Below the pieces are notes generated by a model. It made no database searches, was not told the origin of the DNA, and saw nothing but the letters and a program-made list of their open reading frames with translations. This document shows, one piece after another, positions 48,661-50,242 of a stretch of DNA of 50,242 nt; position 1 is the first letter of the stretch; every line of letters begins with the position of its first letter. This stretch comes from Anaerolineae bacterium (GTDB lineage: Bacteria > Chloroflexota > Anaerolineae > B4-G1 > DUEL01), in assembly GCA_016931695.1 (NCBI GenBank), contig JAFGEI010000025.1, positions 71,266 to 121,507 of the forward strand, read 5' to 3'. The translations under genes and the position numbers were made by a program.

Positions 48661-48697
48661 ACAAAGAGGTTGGGGTCCCCCAACCTCTTTGTTTTAT
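48661..48697 (+). terminator. strong terminator between rpiR-type gene and sigA
   Basis: ACAAAGAGGTTGGGG (48661-48675) and CCCCAACCTCTTTGT (48678-48692) are perfect 15-bp complements with a 2-nt centre, followed by TTTAT. Lies between two convergent genes and may also stop sigA transcripts, though the U-run on the minus strand is poor. Confidence 0.9.
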
Positions 48698-48740
48698 GGC
48701 CATCCGGTTAGAAAAGCTGAATGGTGAAATTTCCCAACCG

Positions 48741-49958
48741 TCAGCGGAGAAAATCTCGCAGCTTGCGGGAATGGGTGGGATGGCGCAGTCGGCTGAGAGC
48801 CTGGGCTTCAATCTGCCGCACCCGCTCTCGGGTCACCCCAAGTTTTTTCCCGACTTCCTCCAGCGTGTAGGTCTCGCCGTCGACGAGGCCATAGCGTAGC
48901 TGCAGGATGCGCACTTCTCGCGGGGGGAGTTCGTTGAGGATCTCTTTGAGCGCCTCGCGCAGGATTGAAGCGCTGACCTCTTCCGGCGGCGCTGCGGCCT
49001 CTTCGTCCTCGATAAAATCGCCCAGGACGCTTTCTTCGTCGTTGTCAATCGGCATGTCGAGGCTCAATGGACGGCGGGCGAAAGAGATCATCTGCTCCGC
49101 CTTGCGGGTGGGAATCTCCATCGTTTGGGCCAGTTCTTCTGTCGTGGGCTCCCGTCCCAATTCCTGTGTCAAGCGGTGAGACATGCGCAACAGGCGGTTG
49201 ATCTGATCGCCCATGTGGACTGGCACGCGGATCGTACGGGATTGGTCGGCAATGGCGCGTGTGACGGCCTGCCGGATCCACCACGTTGCATAGGTGGAGA
49301 ACTTGTGCCCCAGGCGATAATTGAACTTGTTGGTAGCGCGGATCAGGCCAATGTTCCCCTCTTGGATCAGGTCGAGAAAGGGCACTCCGCGCCCGATGTA
49401 TTTCTTGGCTACCGATATGACCAGCCGGGAATTTGCCTGGATCAAGTGAGCGCGCGCTGCTTTTCCATCCTCGACCAATTTTTCCAGGTCAAGGTACTGC
49501 CGGGAGGAAATGCCGTCTCTGCGCAGCTCTTTTTCAGCCTTTTTGCCCCGTTCCATTCTCTTGGCCAGCTCGATCTCTTCTTGTTGAATGAGCAGGGGGA
49601 CCTGGCCAATCTCTTTTAGATACAAGCCGATGGTATCATCTGTCTCTACAGCGCGGAAATATGTATCACTATCCGTTGTCAACTTGCCCTCTCGCTCTAT
49701 TACTGGCTCTTCTTCCTCTTCCTCGTCTCCTTCTTTGTCATCGTTCACGTCATCCAATTGGCCAACCGCAATGCCCTCGTCCAGCAGCAGGGTAAACACA
49801 TCTTCCAGTCGATCGATATTCTCCTCGACTTCGGGAAAAGTGTTCAAGATATCGTCAAAAGTGACAAAACCCTGCGCACGTCCCAGGGCGATTAAATCGC
49901 CTACAGTTCCTTCTGCCTCCTCCTCGGGTTCGTCCAAGAGGAATTCTTCTTCGTTCAA
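48741..49958 (-). CDS. sigA: primary sigma factor (RpoD/SigA)
   Basis: 405 aa housekeeping sigma-70. A reduced acidic N-terminal region (1.1-like, with [16 protein letters not shown]) is followed by region 1.2 ([18 protein letters not shown]), region 2 ([60 protein letters not shown]), region 3 and region 4 ([46 protein letters not shown]). TTG start at 49958 with GGAG 8 nt upstream. The TATAAT/TTGNNN promoters across this window fit its region 2.4 and 4.2 sequences. Confidence 0.96.
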   Translation of the reverse strand: MNEEEFLLDEPEEEAEGTVGDLIALGRAQGFVTFDDILNTFPEVEENIDRLEDVFTLLLDEGIAVGQLDDVNDDKEGDEEEEEEPVIEREGKLTTDSDTYFRAVETDDTIGLYLKEIGQVPLLIQQEEIELAKRMERGKKAEKELRRDGISSRQYLDLEKLVEDGKAARAHLIQANSRLVISVAKKYIGRGVPFLDLIQEGNIGLIRATNKFNYRLGHKFSTYATWWIRQAVTRAIADQSRTIRVPVHMGDQINRLLRMSHRLTQELGREPTTEELAQTMEIPTRKAEQMISFARRPLSLDMPIDNDEESVLGDFIEDEEAAAPPEEVSASILREALKEILNELPPREVRILQLRYGLVDGETYTLEEVGKKLGVTRERVRQIEAQALSRLRHPTHSRKLRDFLR

Positions 49959-50242
49959 CAGTCACACTCCATCTTATTGCGACGTCGTCACACCACGTGC
50001 TGAAAATGGCCCAGATACGCCTGTGAATAATATACACAACTTGATGGGGCTTGTCAACTCCCAAAAGCGCCAGCGGTATCTGTTGCCGGGGCAGTCGCTC
50101 GACACGGGGAGGGAGGCGTATCTCCCCTTGCCACAAGTGGGATGATGTGCTATTCTTAGTTTGACAATGGCACATTTCAGTAGATTGCCCTGCCAAGCAC
50201 GGGGAAGGGGGAAAAGGGGGGTTTCGCAGGCGGCGAAGCCGC
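49959..50242. other. intergenic region at the right end
   Basis: Contains the sigA promoter (50029-50057) and its leader. Beyond that lie GGGGAG/CTCCCC pairs near 50106-50126 and a G-rich stretch from 50185 (GGGGAAGGGGGAAAAGGGG) that resembles the G-rich half of the inverted-repeat family. No gene is supported before the window ends. Confidence 0.5.
50029..50057 (-). promoter_or_regulatory. promoter of sigA
   Basis: Minus strand: -35 TTGACA (50057-50052), 17-bp spacer, -10 TATATT (50034-50029). Start near 50022, about 64 nt before the TTG start codon. Confidence 0.8.

Noticed and set aside
48771-48820. tRNA-like string (GGATGGCGCAGTCGGCTGAGAGCC) on the plus strand
   Set aside because: It lies inside the sigA coding region (region 4.2, antisense) and no cloverleaf with a CCA-side acceptor stem can be drawn.
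50161-50190. TTGACA at 50161 as a plus-strand promoter
   Set aside because: The nearest -10-like TAGATT is only 14 bp away and the downstream region leaves the window, so it cannot be supported.

Overview
The window is a GC-rich, densely coded bacterial chromosome segment with about 51 protein genes on both strands, no rRNA or tRNA gene that I could see, no CRISPR array and no transposase. Gene content and style suggest a member of the Chloroflexota (Anaerolineae-like). The pointers are an IF-2 with a very short N-terminus, a NusA with a long acidic tail, a three-gene run of TET-type M42 aminopeptidases, Thr/Pro-rich surface proteins and frequent ATGA/GTGA gene overlaps. This assignment is inference, not proof. 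Promoters close to the sigma-70 consensus are visible before many operons, which fits the primary sigma factor encoded at the right end.

Layout. 1-4018 (minus): nusA-ylxR-infB translation/transcription operon, infB cut by the window edge. 4174-9871 (plus): iron operon fur-feoA-feoB-yibE/F-PHP-feoC-sulfotransferase, with a Fur box at the predicted fur transcription start. 9912-15730: M32 carboxypeptidase, cobO, a small unknown gene, a B12-binding radical SAM protein and tryptophanase. 15766-21957: Thr/Pro-rich membrane protein, three M42 aminopeptidases, tatA-tatB-tatC and a DUF362 ferredoxin-like protein. 22037-27237: peptide-type ABC binding protein facing two permease genes and an unknown membrane protein. 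27573-34452 (plus): pyrimidine-nucleoside phosphorylase, SPFH protein, HUMPS-like decarboxylase-fold enzyme, lipid kinase, cation/proton antiporter, PHP phosphoesterase, PrsW protease. 34486-42288 (minus): GCS2 ligase, RmlA, CpsD-like kinase, two Wzz proteins, a PAS/GAF histidine kinase and a glycosyltransferase, i.e. a surface-polysaccharide region. 42307-44250 (minus): moaA-moaC-MOSC molybdenum cofactor genes. 44363-49958: YtxH protein, C26 amidotransferase, rplS, lipoprotein, D-cysteine desulfhydrase-like enzyme, RpiR regulator, and sigA.

The most unusual signals are: (1) a GCS2-family gene whose conserved N-terminus lies upstream of every ATG/GTG/TTG in frame, with only CTG or ATT available and the UAG stop of rmlA in the same frame; (2) a family of about 97-125 bp inverted-repeat elements with shared ACTGCTCAG-type ends at three intergenic sites, plus degraded relatives in two mRNA leaders; (3) a GC-rich palindrome in frame inside a histidine-kinase ATPase domain; (4) a CpsD-like protein with an altered P-loop; (5) a feo operon with a YibE/F membrane protein and a PHP phosphoesterase between feoB and feoC; and (6) several promoters placed so close to start codons that leaderless mRNAs are predicted.
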